From an uncultured Bacteroidaceae bacterium (GTDB taxonomy: Bacteria > Bacteroidota > Bacteroidia > Bacteroidales > Bacteroidaceae), in assembly GCA_905235575.1 (NCBI GenBank), contig CAJOLZ010000030.1, forward strand, positions 1 through 34,299: a DNA stretch of 34,299 nucleotides, given 5' to 3'. Positions 1 to 7,146 of the stretch are shown here, in pieces (within the stretch, counting starts at the first letter, position 1; every line of letters starts with the position of its first letter). Below the pieces are notes generated by a model that saw only the letters and a program-made list of their open reading frames with translations, was not told the DNA's origin and did not search any database. Position numbers and translations under genes: made by a program.

Positions 1-227
1 CACAAGAACGTGACGAAGACGAATTCGTGGAGCACCTGCGCCTCCATTCGTTTGTCTGGGCCATAAAAATCAACACCGTGCTGCTCATTCTCGGCACATG
101 GTTCTTCTTCGATGGACTGTATATTTGGTTCATGCTGTTTTGGCTGTTCTCGCTGTTCCTCATCTACATAGCAAAGTTTCAATGGGAATTGCGAAACATG
201 AGAAAGGAGGTCGGCAGTGAAGAATAA
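1..227 (+). CDS. Small two-TM membrane protein, 3' part
   Basis: The frame is open from the window edge (first full codon at base 3) to a TAA at 225-227, so the 5' end is missing. The visible 74 residues contain two hydrophobic stretches, around IKINTVLLILGTWFFF and IWFMLFWLFSLFLIYIA, separated by a very short turn, with a charged C-terminal end. This suggests a small inner-membrane hairpin protein. It overlaps the start of the following XRE regulator by 11 nt, so the two are probably translationally coupled and may act together, for example as a membrane protein with its dedicated repressor. A GTG at 27 could be an internal start, but acidic codons continue upstream of it. No specific function is recognised. 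Confidence 0.6.
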   Translation, partial: QERDEDEFVEHLRLHSFVWAIKINTVLLILGTWFFFDGLYIWFMLFWLFSLFLIYIAKFQWELRNMRKEVGSEE

Positions 228-417
228 CATTCGTGTGGAGCGAGCTATCCTGCGCCTTACGCAGCAGGAATTGGCCCAACGTATCGGCGTGACTCGACAG
301 ACGATAAATGCCATAGAGACAGGCAAGTATGTGCCTTCCACCGTACTTGCCCTCAAAATGGCCGCCGTTTTCGGGAAGAGCGTCAATGAGGTGTTTCAAC
401 TGGAAGAAGGCGATTAA
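217..417 (+). CDS. XRE-family helix-turn-helix regulator
   Basis: This 66-residue protein is almost entirely one Cro/C1-type helix-turn-helix domain. The segment LTQQELAQRIGVTRQTINAIETG is the typical recognition region, followed by PSTVLALKMAAVFGKSVNEVF. Such short YozG/cro-like regulators often control the membrane protein encoded beside them. The start is a GTG at 217, chosen because a strong AGAAAGGAGG ribosome site lies at 201-210, unusual for Bacteroidetes, and because the HTH begins soon after. It overlaps the upstream membrane-protein gene by 11 nt. DNA binding is well supported by the motif; the target is inferred only from context. Confidence 0.85.
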   Translation: MKNNIRVERAILRLTQQELAQRIGVTRQTINAIETGKYVPSTVLALKMAAVFGKSVNEVFQLEEGD

Positions 418-497
418 AATTTAGGAAGCTATAAACCCGATTTGGAATAAAAAGTAAAACTAAAGTGCTACGGAATTTCGGATTAAAATATCTAAAT

Positions 498-1109
498 ATG
501 AACAAGAAAATCATAATTACTATACTGCTCGTCCTTGTCGCAGTCGTGGCGCACGGACAGGAAATCTGCAAGACTGCCCCAAACGCGGACGATTATGTCA
601 AACTCCTCAACGAGCAAGGATATCACGTCTTTGCACTTGATATGTCGAAACTCGAGAAAAACAAGTATCTGATGACACCCGTGATACAAGTATGGTCGGA
701 CGGCAAGTTGGAAACGAACTTATTGGAGGACCTCGGGATGGGATTCACCAACGAGTCGCCAAAGATAACCATTGGACTTATGCCGAAAAGCGACTCGCTG
801 TTTGTGTGCAAATTCCAGTTCGACGATGTCTGCGGTTTCGGCATGACCTTGCCGATGCGCCCTGTGAAGAATGAGGCTGAGGACTATGAACTAATAGACT
901 ACCAAGCACGCCCGTTTGCCATAGTACCTGCATGGAAGGAAAACGAGGTGATTCCCATCGCTGCATACAGTTCTTCGTGGTATGACCCTGAGTCCAAAAT
1001 ATGCCGCAACTGCGACGACAGAGAATTTGATGCCTCGTATCAGCGCAGTGCCACCTTCAAGCTTAGCCCCCACATCTATATCTTCGGCATAACGATTAGG
1101 AGAATGTAA
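498..1109 (+). CDS. Secreted protein of unknown function
   Basis: A 203-residue protein with an N-terminal signal peptide (MNKKIIITILLVLVAVVAHGQ, probable cleavage after AHG or AHGQ), so it is exported to the periplasm or beyond. The mature part has a YVKLLNEQGYHVFALDMSKL segment and several regularly spaced hydrophobic strands, and no lipobox. It loosely resembles a Bacteroides/Prevotella family of unknown function (possibly DUF5041), but this is from memory and unverified. ATG 498 is preferred over a start at 465 because the signal peptide begins there. The gene lies alone, convergent with ispH, and the repeat array at 1270-1335 could terminate its transcript. Confidence 0.7.
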   Translation: MNKKIIITILLVLVAVVAHGQEICKTAPNADDYVKLLNEQGYHVFALDMSKLEKNKYLMTPVIQVWSDGKLETNLLEDLGMGFTNESPKITIGLMPKSDSLFVCKFQFDDVCGFGMTLPMRPVKNEAEDYELIDYQARPFAIVPAWKENEVIPIAAYSSSWYDPESKICRNCDDREFDASYQRSATFKLSPHIYIFGITIRRM

Positions 1110-1117
1110 CTCTCTGC

Positions 1118-1140
1118 GAACAGGGGACGGTTCTCCGTTC
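1118..1140 (+). repeat. REP-like palindrome (GGGGACGGTTCTCCGTTC)
   Basis: Nine bases after the stop of the secreted-protein gene there is a short hairpin, with CGG/CCG stem and TTCT loop plus outer GAA/TTC arms separated by a CAGGGGA bulge. Its GGGGACGGTTCT core resembles REP sequences associated with IS200-like RAYT transposases. That resemblance is from memory. There is no T-run, so a terminator role is less likely. Confidence 0.4.
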
Positions 1141-1269
1141 ATCCGGAATCAGCAGCTTCTCACAGAGCGATGAGCAGTTGTTTGCACGGATGTAGAAGTG
1201 TTCCGAATTATGGATTTCCGATAAAAGTAGCGACGGGGGGAAACGAAGTCAACGTGGAGCGACTCGAAA

Positions 1270-1335
1270 CGCAGCACGTTGTGACAGCCTGCGCACCACG
1301 CTGCGACGGCTGTCGCAGCGTGGTGCGTTTTTAAC
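1270..1335 (+). repeat. 22-nt tandem palindromic array 1 (3 units)
   Basis: Cores of 14 nt start at 1270, 1292 and 1314, exactly 22 nt apart. The first is degenerate (CGCAGCACGTTGTG), the second is CGCACCACGCTGCG and the last is its inverse CGCAGCGTGGTGCG, so units 2 and 3 can form one 14-bp hairpin with an ACGGCTGT loop. A T5 run follows at 1328-1332 and then AAC. This is a good intrinsic terminator for the plus-strand gene upstream. The ispH stop codon (minus strand, 1331-1333) lies within the terminal TTTTTAAC. Confidence 0.8.
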
Positions 1336-2209
1336 ATTTCGATGTTTCCAGTTGAGCAGCTATGTGTGCGCGGCATTCTTCCATGAGCCATCGCGGTGTG
1401 CTAGTTGCTCCGCTGATGCCCACACTGCGGCATCCCTCCAGCCATCCGAAATCGATTTCGTCGGCCGATTCAATCAAATAGGAATGTGGATTCACGCGCT
1501 GGCACTCCTTGAAAAGGATGCGCCCGTTGCTGCTTTTCCTGCCGCAGACAAAGAGCACCACGTCGTGCCCTGCGGCGAACTTGCGCACGTGGGGAATCTG
1601 GTTGGCCACCTGTCGGCAGATGGTGTCGGAGTAGGTGAAACGCGCCTCCGGACTTATGTGTTGCTGAATGTAGTCGATAATCTGGTGGAAGCCGTCGAGC
1701 GACTTGGTGGTCTGGGAGTATAGGCAGATGTCGCGCCCGAAGTCGAGCGTCTCCACCTCTTCGGGCCGTTCGATGACGATGGCCGTCCCCTCGGTCTGTC
1801 CCACCAGTCCCAGCACCTCAGCATGGCCGCGTTCGCCGAATATCACAATCTGTTTCTGGTGCAGCGTGTCGGCGTCGTACTGTTCCTTGATTCGCTTCTG
1901 CAGGTGGAGCACCACCGGGCAGGTGGCGTCGATAATCTGTATGTTATTCTTTTCGGCCAGGTGATAGGTCGAGGGCGGTTCGCCGTGGGCGCGCAGCAAG
2001 ACGCGGGCGTTCTCGATGCGGCTCATCTCCTCGTGGTTGATGGTCTGCAGCCCCATGTCCTGAAGGCGCTGACATTCCTGGCCGTTGTGCACGATGTCGC
2101 CCAGACAATAGAGTGTGCCTTGGCTGGCGAGCTCTTCCTCGGCTTTCCCGATGGCGCGTGTCACGCCGAAGCAGAAACCGGCTTCCTGGTCTATCTCGAT
2201 GTTCATCAT
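1331..2209 (-). CDS. ispH: 4-hydroxy-3-methylbut-2-enyl diphosphate reductase
   Basis: IspH makes IPP and DMAPP from HMBPP in the last step of the MEP isoprenoid pathway, using a cytosolic [4Fe-4S] cluster. The 292-residue translation has the three expected cluster cysteines: GFCFGV near residue 13, DATCPVV in the middle, and [11 protein letters not shown] in the C-terminal third. HxGE-type motifs ([16 protein letters not shown]) are also present. The length suits the Bacteroidetes family. The start is the ATG at 2209, which overlaps the cmk stop (ATGATG; 2206 is an alternative), so translation is coupled to cmk. The C-terminus (ETSKC) stops inside the repeat array, which may have set or altered the gene's end. 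Confidence 0.95.
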   Translation of the reverse strand: MMNIEIDQEAGFCFGVTRAIGKAEEELASQGTLYCLGDIVHNGQECQRLQDMGLQTINHEEMSRIENARVLLRAHGEPPSTYHLAEKNNIQIIDATCPVVLHLQKRIKEQYDADTLHQKQIVIFGERGHAEVLGLVGQTEGTAIVIERPEEVETLDFGRDICLYSQTTKSLDGFHQIIDYIQQHISPEARFTYSDTICRQVANQIPHVRKFAAGHDVVLFVCGRKSSNGRILFKECQRVNPHSYLIESADEIDFGWLEGCRSVGISGATSTPRWLMEECRAHIAAQLETSKC

Positions 2210-2895
2210 TCGGCCGCCCGTTGCTGGTAGAGACGCATCAGCCACTCCTTTTGTCCCTCGATGGTCATGTGGCTGTTGTCGAGCACAACGGCGTCTGGTG
2301 CCTGGCGCAGCGGCGCTATCTCGCGTGTGGTATCAATGCGGTCGCGCTCCTCCACATTACGCAGAATCTCGTCGTAGTCGCACGTCTCGCCCTTGGCTGT
2401 CAGCTCGTCGAAGCGGCGCTGGGCGCGTATGGCGGCGCTGGCGGTCACGAACACCTTCATCTCTGCATCGGGGAAAACCACGGTGCCTATGTCTCGTCCG
2501 TCCAGTACGACACCCTTCTCCTGCCCCATGCGGCGCTGCTGCTCCACCATGGCTTCGCGCACGAAACCCAGTGCTGCCACACGGCTCACGTGGCGCGACA
2601 CCTCCATCGAGCGTATCTCACCCTCCACGCAGTTGCCGTTCAGGAACGTGTCGGGGCGGCCCGTCTCTTCGTTCAGCCGGAAGGTGATGCCGATGCGGTC
2701 CATCTGGCTGCGCAGTGCGGCTTCGTCAATCTGTCCGTCGACGATGAGGCCCTGGCGCAGCGCATAGAGAGCCACGGTGCGGTACATGGCTCCCGTGTCG
2801 ATATATACGTAGCCTATTTCGCGTGCCAAATCCTTGGCCATGGTGCTTTTGCCGCACGACGAGAATCCGTCGATGGCGATGGTGATGCGTTTCAT
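2206..2895 (-). CDS. cmk: Cytidylate kinase
   Basis: CMP/dCMP kinase phosphorylates CMP and dCMP with ATP in pyrimidine nucleotide synthesis. The 229-residue protein begins with a beta strand and P-loop (GFSSCGKST, residues 10-18). It continues with the DTGAMYRT motif that binds the nucleotide, [16 protein letters not shown], and a lid region rich in arginine ([13 protein letters not shown]). Length and motif order match bacterial Cmk. It lies 9 nt downstream of porQ and overlaps ispH, so the three form one minus-strand operon; this porQ-cmk-ispH order is, to my knowledge, also found in other Bacteroidales. Confidence 0.96.
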   Translation of the reverse strand: MKRITIAIDGFSSCGKSTMAKDLAREIGYVYIDTGAMYRTVALYALRQGLIVDGQIDEAALRSQMDRIGITFRLNEETGRPDTFLNGNCVEGEIRSMEVSRHVSRVAALGFVREAMVEQQRRMGQEKGVVLDGRDIGTVVFPDAEMKVFVTASAAIRAQRRFDELTAKGETCDYDEILRNVEERDRIDTTREIAPLRQAPDAVVLDNSHMTIEGQKEWLMRLYQQRAAE

Positions 2896-2904
2896 GTGCG
2901 TACC

Positions 2905-3969
2905 TTACTTAATATTATATGCGAGCGAAAACGACAGCGTGGGTGCATCCACGTGGTATTTTGCGTAGGCCACGCCGAACTTTATGCGGTTCATCTGCAG
3001 TCCGGCACCGAAGCTGAGGCCTGCTGCGTGCGACGAGCCTGCAGCTTTCATCTCGCTGGCGCGGCGGAAGTTGTATCCGGCGGCGATATAGATGATGCGT
3101 GTGGGGCGCAGGTCCACACCCAGGTTGAAGTGGTTCATCAACACACGGCCGTTGCTCACTTTCTTGCCGTTGTTATAGAAATAGTCCTTGCTCCATCGGG
3201 TGAGGTCCACCATGGTCAGCGAAACATATACAGGCGCATGTGCCAGTCCCTTGGTGAAGCCCACCTCGAGGTCGAAGGGCAGGCGCTCGTGATGGTCGCC
3301 GAAGGCCTTCACCTGTCCGCCCACGTTACGTGCCACACCCGACAGTGAAAAGTCGCTCTCCTCGAGGAAGTAGCTCAGTCCGAGGTCCACGGCCAGCGCG
3401 CAGGAGGTGAATTCGCCATAGTGCGAATAGATGAACTTGCCCGTGGCGCCGCCCACCCATCGTTCGCCCAGCTCGTAGCTGTACATGCCGCTCAGACAGA
3501 GGTCGAGCGCGTTCATGTCACCGATGATTTCGCCCGAAGGGAGCGTCTCCTTCATCGAGCCGTAGCTCACAAACTGGGCCGTGGCGCCCCATGTGCCCCG
3601 TTCGCCGGCAATCTGGGCGTACGATGCGCTGCCCGTCTTGCTGCCGCGCATGTAGGTCATGAAGTTCAGTCCCATGGTGCGGTCGTTCACACCCGAGAGC
3701 AGGGCTGGGTTCTGGTCAATGAGCGAGATGTCGTCCTCGATGGTCGATATATTCTTGCCGCCCAGCGCCGTGCTGCGTGCCGAGAGGGGCAGGTTCAGAA
3801 AATTAAAGACGCTGGTGCTCTCCTGCGCCGCGACGCTCTGCCACGGGCTGCAGAGCATGCTGAGGAGAAATGTTAAAAACGCAATGTGGTGCGACAGCCG
3901 ACGCAACGTGGTGCGATGGGCGTCGCAGCGTGGTGCGTTTTCTGTCGCTCCACAGTGTATTCCATACAT
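2905..3969 (-). CDS. porQ: Type IX secretion protein PorQ-like
   Basis: This is an outer-membrane beta-barrel protein of the PorV/PorQ family. After the signal peptide the mature protein begins FNFLNLPLSARSTALGGKN, the family's N-terminal signature, followed by DQNPALL and many amphipathic strands ending in FSLAYNIK. PorQ belongs to the T9SS, in P. gingivalis with the PorU-Z complex. The hydrophobic signal core (IAFLTFLLSMLCSP, cleavage near VAAQES) is preceded by about 25 residues encoded by a repeat array, which is abnormal. The start is uncertain: ATGs at 3990, 3984 and 3969 are possible, and the promoter box at 4000-4007 favours 3984 or 3969. A more upstream TTG (4002) would fall in the promoter. 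Confidence 0.85.
   Translation of the reverse strand: MYGIHCGATENAPRCDAHRTTLRRLSHHIAFLTFLLSMLCSPWQSVAAQESTSVFNFLNLPLSARSTALGGKNISTIEDDISLIDQNPALLSGVNDRTMGLNFMTYMRGSKTGSASYAQIAGERGTWGATAQFVSYGSMKETLPSGEIIGDMNALDLCLSGMYSYELGERWVGGATGKFIYSHYGEFTSCALAVDLGLSYFLEESDFSLSGVARNVGGQVKAFGDHHERLPFDLEVGFTKGLAHAPVYVSLTMVDLTRWSKDYFYNNGKKVSNGRVLMNHFNLGVDLRPTRIIYIAAGYNFRRASEMKAAGSSHAAGLSFGAGLQMNRIKFGVAYAKYHVDAPTLSFSLAYNIK
3872..3941 (-). repeat. 22-nt tandem palindromic array 2, inside porQ 5' end
   Basis: Three cores start at 3880, 3902 and 3924, 22 nt apart. Read on the minus strand they are CGCACCACGCTGCG, CGCACCACGTTGCG and CGCACCACATTGCG, ending in TTTTTAAC. The array is oriented with porQ and translated in frame as ENAPRCDAHRTTLRR and LSHHIAFL, joining directly to the signal-peptide core. 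The plus-strand end also carries TTTT. It is the only array in minus orientation. Confidence 0.85.
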
Positions 3970-3999
3970 ACTCTTGCCGTTCATATCCATTTTCAGCCT

Positions 4000-4007
4000 C
4001 AAAGGTA
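4000..4007 (-). promoter_or_regulatory. -7 box (TACCTTTG) for porQ operon
   Basis: TACCTTTG on the minus strand matches the Bacteroidetes -7 consensus TAnnTTTG and lies just before the porQ starts. Transcription would begin near 3993-3995. No convincing -33 TTTG is seen at the usual distance. Confidence 0.55.
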
Positions 4008-4103
4008 GTGCATTTTTCTCTCAAATACCCTCTTTCTGACACAAAAAATGGAATGAACTAAAAAAAATACGCTCTACTCAATGCTCAAATAAAAAAAATG
4101 TGC

Positions 4104-4111
4104 TAAATTTG
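4104..4111 (+). promoter_or_regulatory. -7 box (TAAATTTG) for tonB
   Basis: TAAATTTG fits the TAnnTTTG consensus in an AT-rich divergent region between porQ and tonB. It would give a leader of about 40 nt before the tonB ATG at 4158. That leader is A-rich, as is usual for strong Bacteroidetes translation starts. Confidence 0.6.
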
Positions 4112-4157
4112 CCCCAACTAGCAACCAAAAGCAGATAAAAATAAAATAAAAATACGT

Positions 4158-4874
4158 ATGAAAGCTGAAAACACAGTAGTAGAAGACCTCCGTAAACAGA
4201 AGTCAACCAACTTGCTGATTGGTTATGTGCTGGCACTCGCCCTCATCTTCGTGGCGTTCGAGTATACGAAGCACGATGTGAAGGTGGTCGAGACAGACAA
4301 AATTTACGAGTACCGCGTGGAGGAAGACATGATTCCTATCACGCAGCAGCAGGAAACGGTGGCACCGCCCCCAGCAGCAGCCCCCAAGCAGATGGATCTC
4401 ATCAATGAGGTGGAAGACGACACCGAACTTCCCGAGGAAGAGGTGGAGACCAGCGAGGAAATGAACCAGGCCATCACATCGGTCGTAGGTACAGGAGCCC
4501 CCTCCGCAGTGATTTCCGGCCCTCCCGTAGGCCCCGTGGTTGAGGCTGACGACGACGAGAAAGTCTATGACGTCGTGGAGCAGAACGCCATGTTCCCCGG
4601 TGGTGATGAGGCATGCTTCAAATGGCTTGCCGAGCACCTTAAATACCCCAGCATCTGCCAGGAGCAGGGTATCCAGGGACGTGTGATCGTTGCATTCGTG
4701 GTCAACAAGGACGGCTCCATCGTAGACGTGACCACCGAGCGTTCACCAGACCCCAACCTGACAAAAGAGGCCGAGCGCGTTGTGAAGCTGATGCCCAAGT
4801 GGCAGCCTGCAAAGCAGGGTAACAGAGCCGTACGCTCACGTTTCCGTCTGCCCGTGCTCTTCCGTTTGAACTAA
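4158..4874 (+). CDS. tonB: Energy transducer TonB
   Basis: TonB transfers proton-motive energy from ExbB/ExbD to outer-membrane TonB-dependent receptors. The 238-residue protein has a short cytoplasmic N-terminus, one transmembrane helix (about 20-40, LLIGYVLALALIFVAFEY), a periplasmic linker with a TVAPPPAAAP stretch followed by a strongly acidic region (about 60-135), and a C-terminal TonB domain. That domain shows MFPGGDEACFKWLAEHLKYP, GIQGRVIVAFVVNKDGSI and a final strand. This is the common Bacteroidetes form. Its own promoter and a strong terminator suggest a single-gene transcript, and the exbBD genes lie 2.3 kb downstream rather than adjacent. Confidence 0.95.
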   Translation: MKAENTVVEDLRKQKSTNLLIGYVLALALIFVAFEYTKHDVKVVETDKIYEYRVEEDMIPITQQQETVAPPPAAAPKQMDLINEVEDDTELPEEEVETSEEMNQAITSVVGTGAPSAVISGPPVGPVVEADDDEKVYDVVEQNAMFPGGDEACFKWLAEHLKYPSICQEQGIQGRVIVAFVVNKDGSIVDVTTERSPDPNLTKEAERVVKLMPKWQPAKQGNRAVRSRFRLPVLFRLN

Positions 4875-4907
4875 GAATTAATTTTCATAGTGATTTGGAT
4901 TATTCAA

Positions 4908-4944
4908 GAGGCTGCTCTTTCAATATAGGGCAGCCTCGCTTTTT
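4908..4944 (+). terminator. Intrinsic terminator after tonB
   Basis: GAGGCTGC (4908-4915) pairs perfectly with GCAGCCTC (4930-4937), followed by GCTTTTT. It lies 33 nt past the tonB stop and just before the polyprenyl synthetase gene. Confidence 0.85.
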
Positions 4945-4958
4945 CTGACCCAACCCCC

Positions 4959-5924
4959 ATGTATACGAACGACCAGCTGCTCCGGCAAGTGAATACCGCC
5001 CTGGAGACACTCCGATATGACCGCACACCGCAAAGCCTCTACGACCCCATACGATATGTACTTTCGATGGGAGGCAAGCGCGTGCGCCCCGTACTCCTGC
5101 TGATGGCGTACAACCTCTATCGCGACCAAGTGGGGCCTGCCATGCCGACAGCGCTCGGCATCGAGACCTATCACAACTTCACACTGCTGCACGACGACCT
5201 GATGGACCGCGCCGAATATCGCCGCGGGAAACCATGTGTCCACAGAAAATGGAACGACAACGCTGCCATACTGAGCGGCGATACCATGCTCCTGCTGGCT
5301 ATGCAGCTGGTGGCCGAATCGCAAAACACGAAGGCGCTCAACCTCTTTACCGAAACGGCACTCGAAGTGCACGAAGGCCAGCAATTCGACATGGAATTCG
5401 AAACGCGCAACGATGTGGACGAGGCCGAATACATGGAGATGATTCGCCTGAAGACCTCAGTCCTGCTGGCCTGCGCGCTGAAAATGGGAGCCTTGCTGGC
5501 CGGTGCGCCGGAGTCCGACCAAGAGGCACTCTACCGCTTCGGCGAGCAACTGGGCCTCGCTTTTCAGTTGCAGGACGATTACCTCGACGTGTATGGCGAC
5601 TTCGAGACCTTCGGCAAGCAACCCGGCGGTGACATACTCTGCAACAAGAAAACCTTCATGCTCATCAATGCGCTCCGAGAATCCACTCCCACGCAGAACG
5701 CAGAACTCCTGCGCTGGCTCTCCGCCACCGACTACGACCCTCGGCAGAAGGTTAGCGAAGTGACGGCGCTCTTCACGCAGATTGGCGTGGACCAGATGGC
5801 TCGCCAGCGGATAAACCAGTGCTTCGAACAGGCCGAGGCACACCTGGCACAGGTGGCTCTGCCCGAAGAACGGAAACACATCTTGTGGAAATATGCGCTC
5901 GGCATGATGAATCGCCAGTCGTGA
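4959..5924 (+). CDS. Polyprenyl (farnesyl/geranylgeranyl-type) synthetase
   Basis: A trans-prenyltransferase that condenses IPP with an allylic diphosphate in the cytosol. The 321-residue all-helical sequence has GGKRVRP (residues 38-44), the first aspartate-rich motif HDDLMD (78-83, followed by RRGKP) and the second DDYLD near residue 207, with FGKQPGGDI after it. A phenylalanine lies five residues before the first aspartate motif, which in this family favours short products (C15-C20), though product length cannot be fixed from sequence alone. It lies 13 nt before tatD, so the two are probably co-transcribed. Together with ispH in the neighbouring operon it belongs to the isoprenoid pathway. 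Confidence 0.92.
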   Translation: MYTNDQLLRQVNTALETLRYDRTPQSLYDPIRYVLSMGGKRVRPVLLLMAYNLYRDQVGPAMPTALGIETYHNFTLLHDDLMDRAEYRRGKPCVHRKWNDNAAILSGDTMLLLAMQLVAESQNTKALNLFTETALEVHEGQQFDMEFETRNDVDEAEYMEMIRLKTSVLLACALKMGALLAGAPESDQEALYRFGEQLGLAFQLQDDYLDVYGDFETFGKQPGGDILCNKKTFMLINALRESTPTQNAELLRWLSATDYDPRQKVSEVTALFTQIGVDQMARQRINQCFEQAEAHLAQVALPEERKHILWKYALGMMNRQS

Positions 5925-5937
5925 CAATCATCAGATC

Positions 5938-6714
5938 ATGACAGACACACACAGCCACCTCTACGAACCTGAGTTTGTCGACGACATCGACGACGTGATA
6001 CGTCGCGCACAGGATGTCGGGGTGGAACGCATACTCCTGCCAAACATAAACGCGGCCTCGCTTCGACCCATGCTTGACCTATGCGAAGCGCACCCGCACT
6101 ATTTCTACCCGATGCTCGGGCTGCATCCCGAGGATGTCAAAGCCGACTATGCTGACGTTCTCGACGAGATGGAGCAGAACTTGCAGATGCCAGACCATCC
6201 ATATATAGCCGTGGGCGAGGTCGGACTCGACTTCTACTGGGACCGCACTTATGCCGCTGAACAACAGAATGCTTTCCGACGTCAGGTGGAGTGGGCTGTC
6301 CGCTATCAGCTACCTCTTATGATACACACGCGTTCCGCCCATCGCGAACTGGTTGACATCTTGGAGGAATATCGCGAAGAAAATCTCTCTGGCGTTTTCC
6401 ATTGCTTCGGTGGCTCGCTTCAGGAAGCCGAAGAACTGCTCAGTTTCCCCGGATTCGTGCTTGGCATCGGCGGAATAGTTACATTCAAGAAGTCACCTCT
6501 GCCCGAAGTCCTGACCCATGTGCCGCTCGAACGCGTCGTTCTCGAGACTGATGCACCCTATCTGGCTCCCACTCCACATCGTGGACAGCGAAACGAGAGC
6601 TCGTACATCGTCGAAACGCGAAACAAGATTGCTGAGATTTACAAAGTGTCGCCCGAGACCGTCGATGAGGTTACGAATGCCACCGTTAGGCGCATTTTTC
6701 GGCGGTTAAAGTAG
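5938..6714 (+). CDS. tatD: TatD-family metal-dependent hydrolase (DNase)
   Basis: A 258-residue TIM-barrel hydrolase. The metal ligands of the TatD family are visible: THSH (H5, H7), GEVGLDFYWD with the bridging glutamate, a histidine in MIHTRSA, one in FHCFGG, and the aspartate of LETDAPYLAP. TatD proteins are cytosolic Mg-dependent 3'-5' exonucleases acting on DNA or RNA. Other names in databases (YcfH, YabD) cover the same family, so the exact substrate is unknown. It probably shares a transcript with the polyprenyl synthetase. The next element is the tRNA-Ser promoter. Confidence 0.92.
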   Translation: MTDTHSHLYEPEFVDDIDDVIRRAQDVGVERILLPNINAASLRPMLDLCEAHPHYFYPMLGLHPEDVKADYADVLDEMEQNLQMPDHPYIAVGEVGLDFYWDRTYAAEQQNAFRRQVEWAVRYQLPLMIHTRSAHRELVDILEEYREENLSGVFHCFGGSLQEAEELLSFPGFVLGIGGIVTFKKSPLPEVLTHVPLERVVLETDAPYLAPTPHRGQRNESSYIVETRNKIAEIYKVSPETVDEVTNATVRRIFRRLK

Positions 6715-6797
6715 CAAATAATACGGATTAGAAGAAAAAACGTGCATAAAGATGAAACTTTTTTGCTTCAAGTGATGGAAATCTTCAAAAAAAAACC

Positions 6798-6805
6798 TAT
6801 TTTTG
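6798..6805 (+). promoter_or_regulatory. -7 box (TATTTTTG) upstream of tRNA-Ser
   Basis: TATTTTTG fits TAnnTTTG and lies 47 nt before the mature tRNA. No good -33 element is visible. It could also drive exbB by read-through, because no other TAnnTTTG box was found before exbB. Confidence 0.5.
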
Positions 6806-6852
6806 TATCCGAAAAGTGTTAATCCGCCATCGAAGGTGAGTTTTTGACAACA

Positions 6853-6940
6853 GGAGAGATGCTCGAGTGGCTGAAGAGGCACGCCTGGAAAGCGTGTAAC
6901 CGTCCAAAGCGGTTCCGGGGTTCGAATCCCCGTCTCTCCG
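6853..6940 (+). tRNA. tRNA-Ser (anticodon GGA)
   Basis: An 88-nt type II tRNA with a long variable arm. The acceptor stem is GGAGAGA (6853-6859) with TCTCTCC (6933-6939), and G6940 is the discriminator. The anticodon stem is CACGC/GCGTG with loop CTGGAAA, giving anticodon GGA at 6887-6889 (reads UCC and UCU). The T arm has GGTTCGAATCCCC-like features (GGGGTTCGAATCCCC). The genome has CAA after the discriminator, so the CCA end must be added enzymatically. Confidence 0.97.
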
Positions 6941-7074
6941 CAAGGAAACAGACGGGATTCAAAGCTGACAAGGCAAAAGCAACAGATGAATCCCCGTCTC
7001 TCCGCAAGGAAACAGACGGGATTCAAAGCTGACAAGGCAAAAGTAACAGATGAATCCCCGTCTCTCCGCAAGGA
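6924..7074 (+). repeat. 64-nt tandem repeat of the tRNA-Ser 3' end
   Basis: GAATCCCCGTCTCTCCGCAA starts at 6924 (inside the tRNA), 6988 and 7052, exactly 64 nt apart. The repeat comprises two full units and a final 23-nt part. The two full units differ by one base (AAAGCAACAG versus AAAGTAACAG). Each full unit can fold as a hairpin, GAATCCC(C)GTCT with AGACGGGATTC. The unit begins in the T arm, so two decoy acceptor/T-arm ends follow the real tRNA. Confidence 0.95.
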
Positions 7075-7146
7075 GATGAAAACGTGAAAAGCAAAAACGA
7101 AAAATAATTAAACTATAACAATTTAAACATTTAAACAACTTAAACA

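Noticed and set aside
2113..3348. Long plus-strand open frame opposite cmk and porQ
   Set aside because: It lies opposite real genes and has no domain pattern; it is a high-GC shadow. Several others opposite topB, the activase and the efflux operon were dropped for the same reason.
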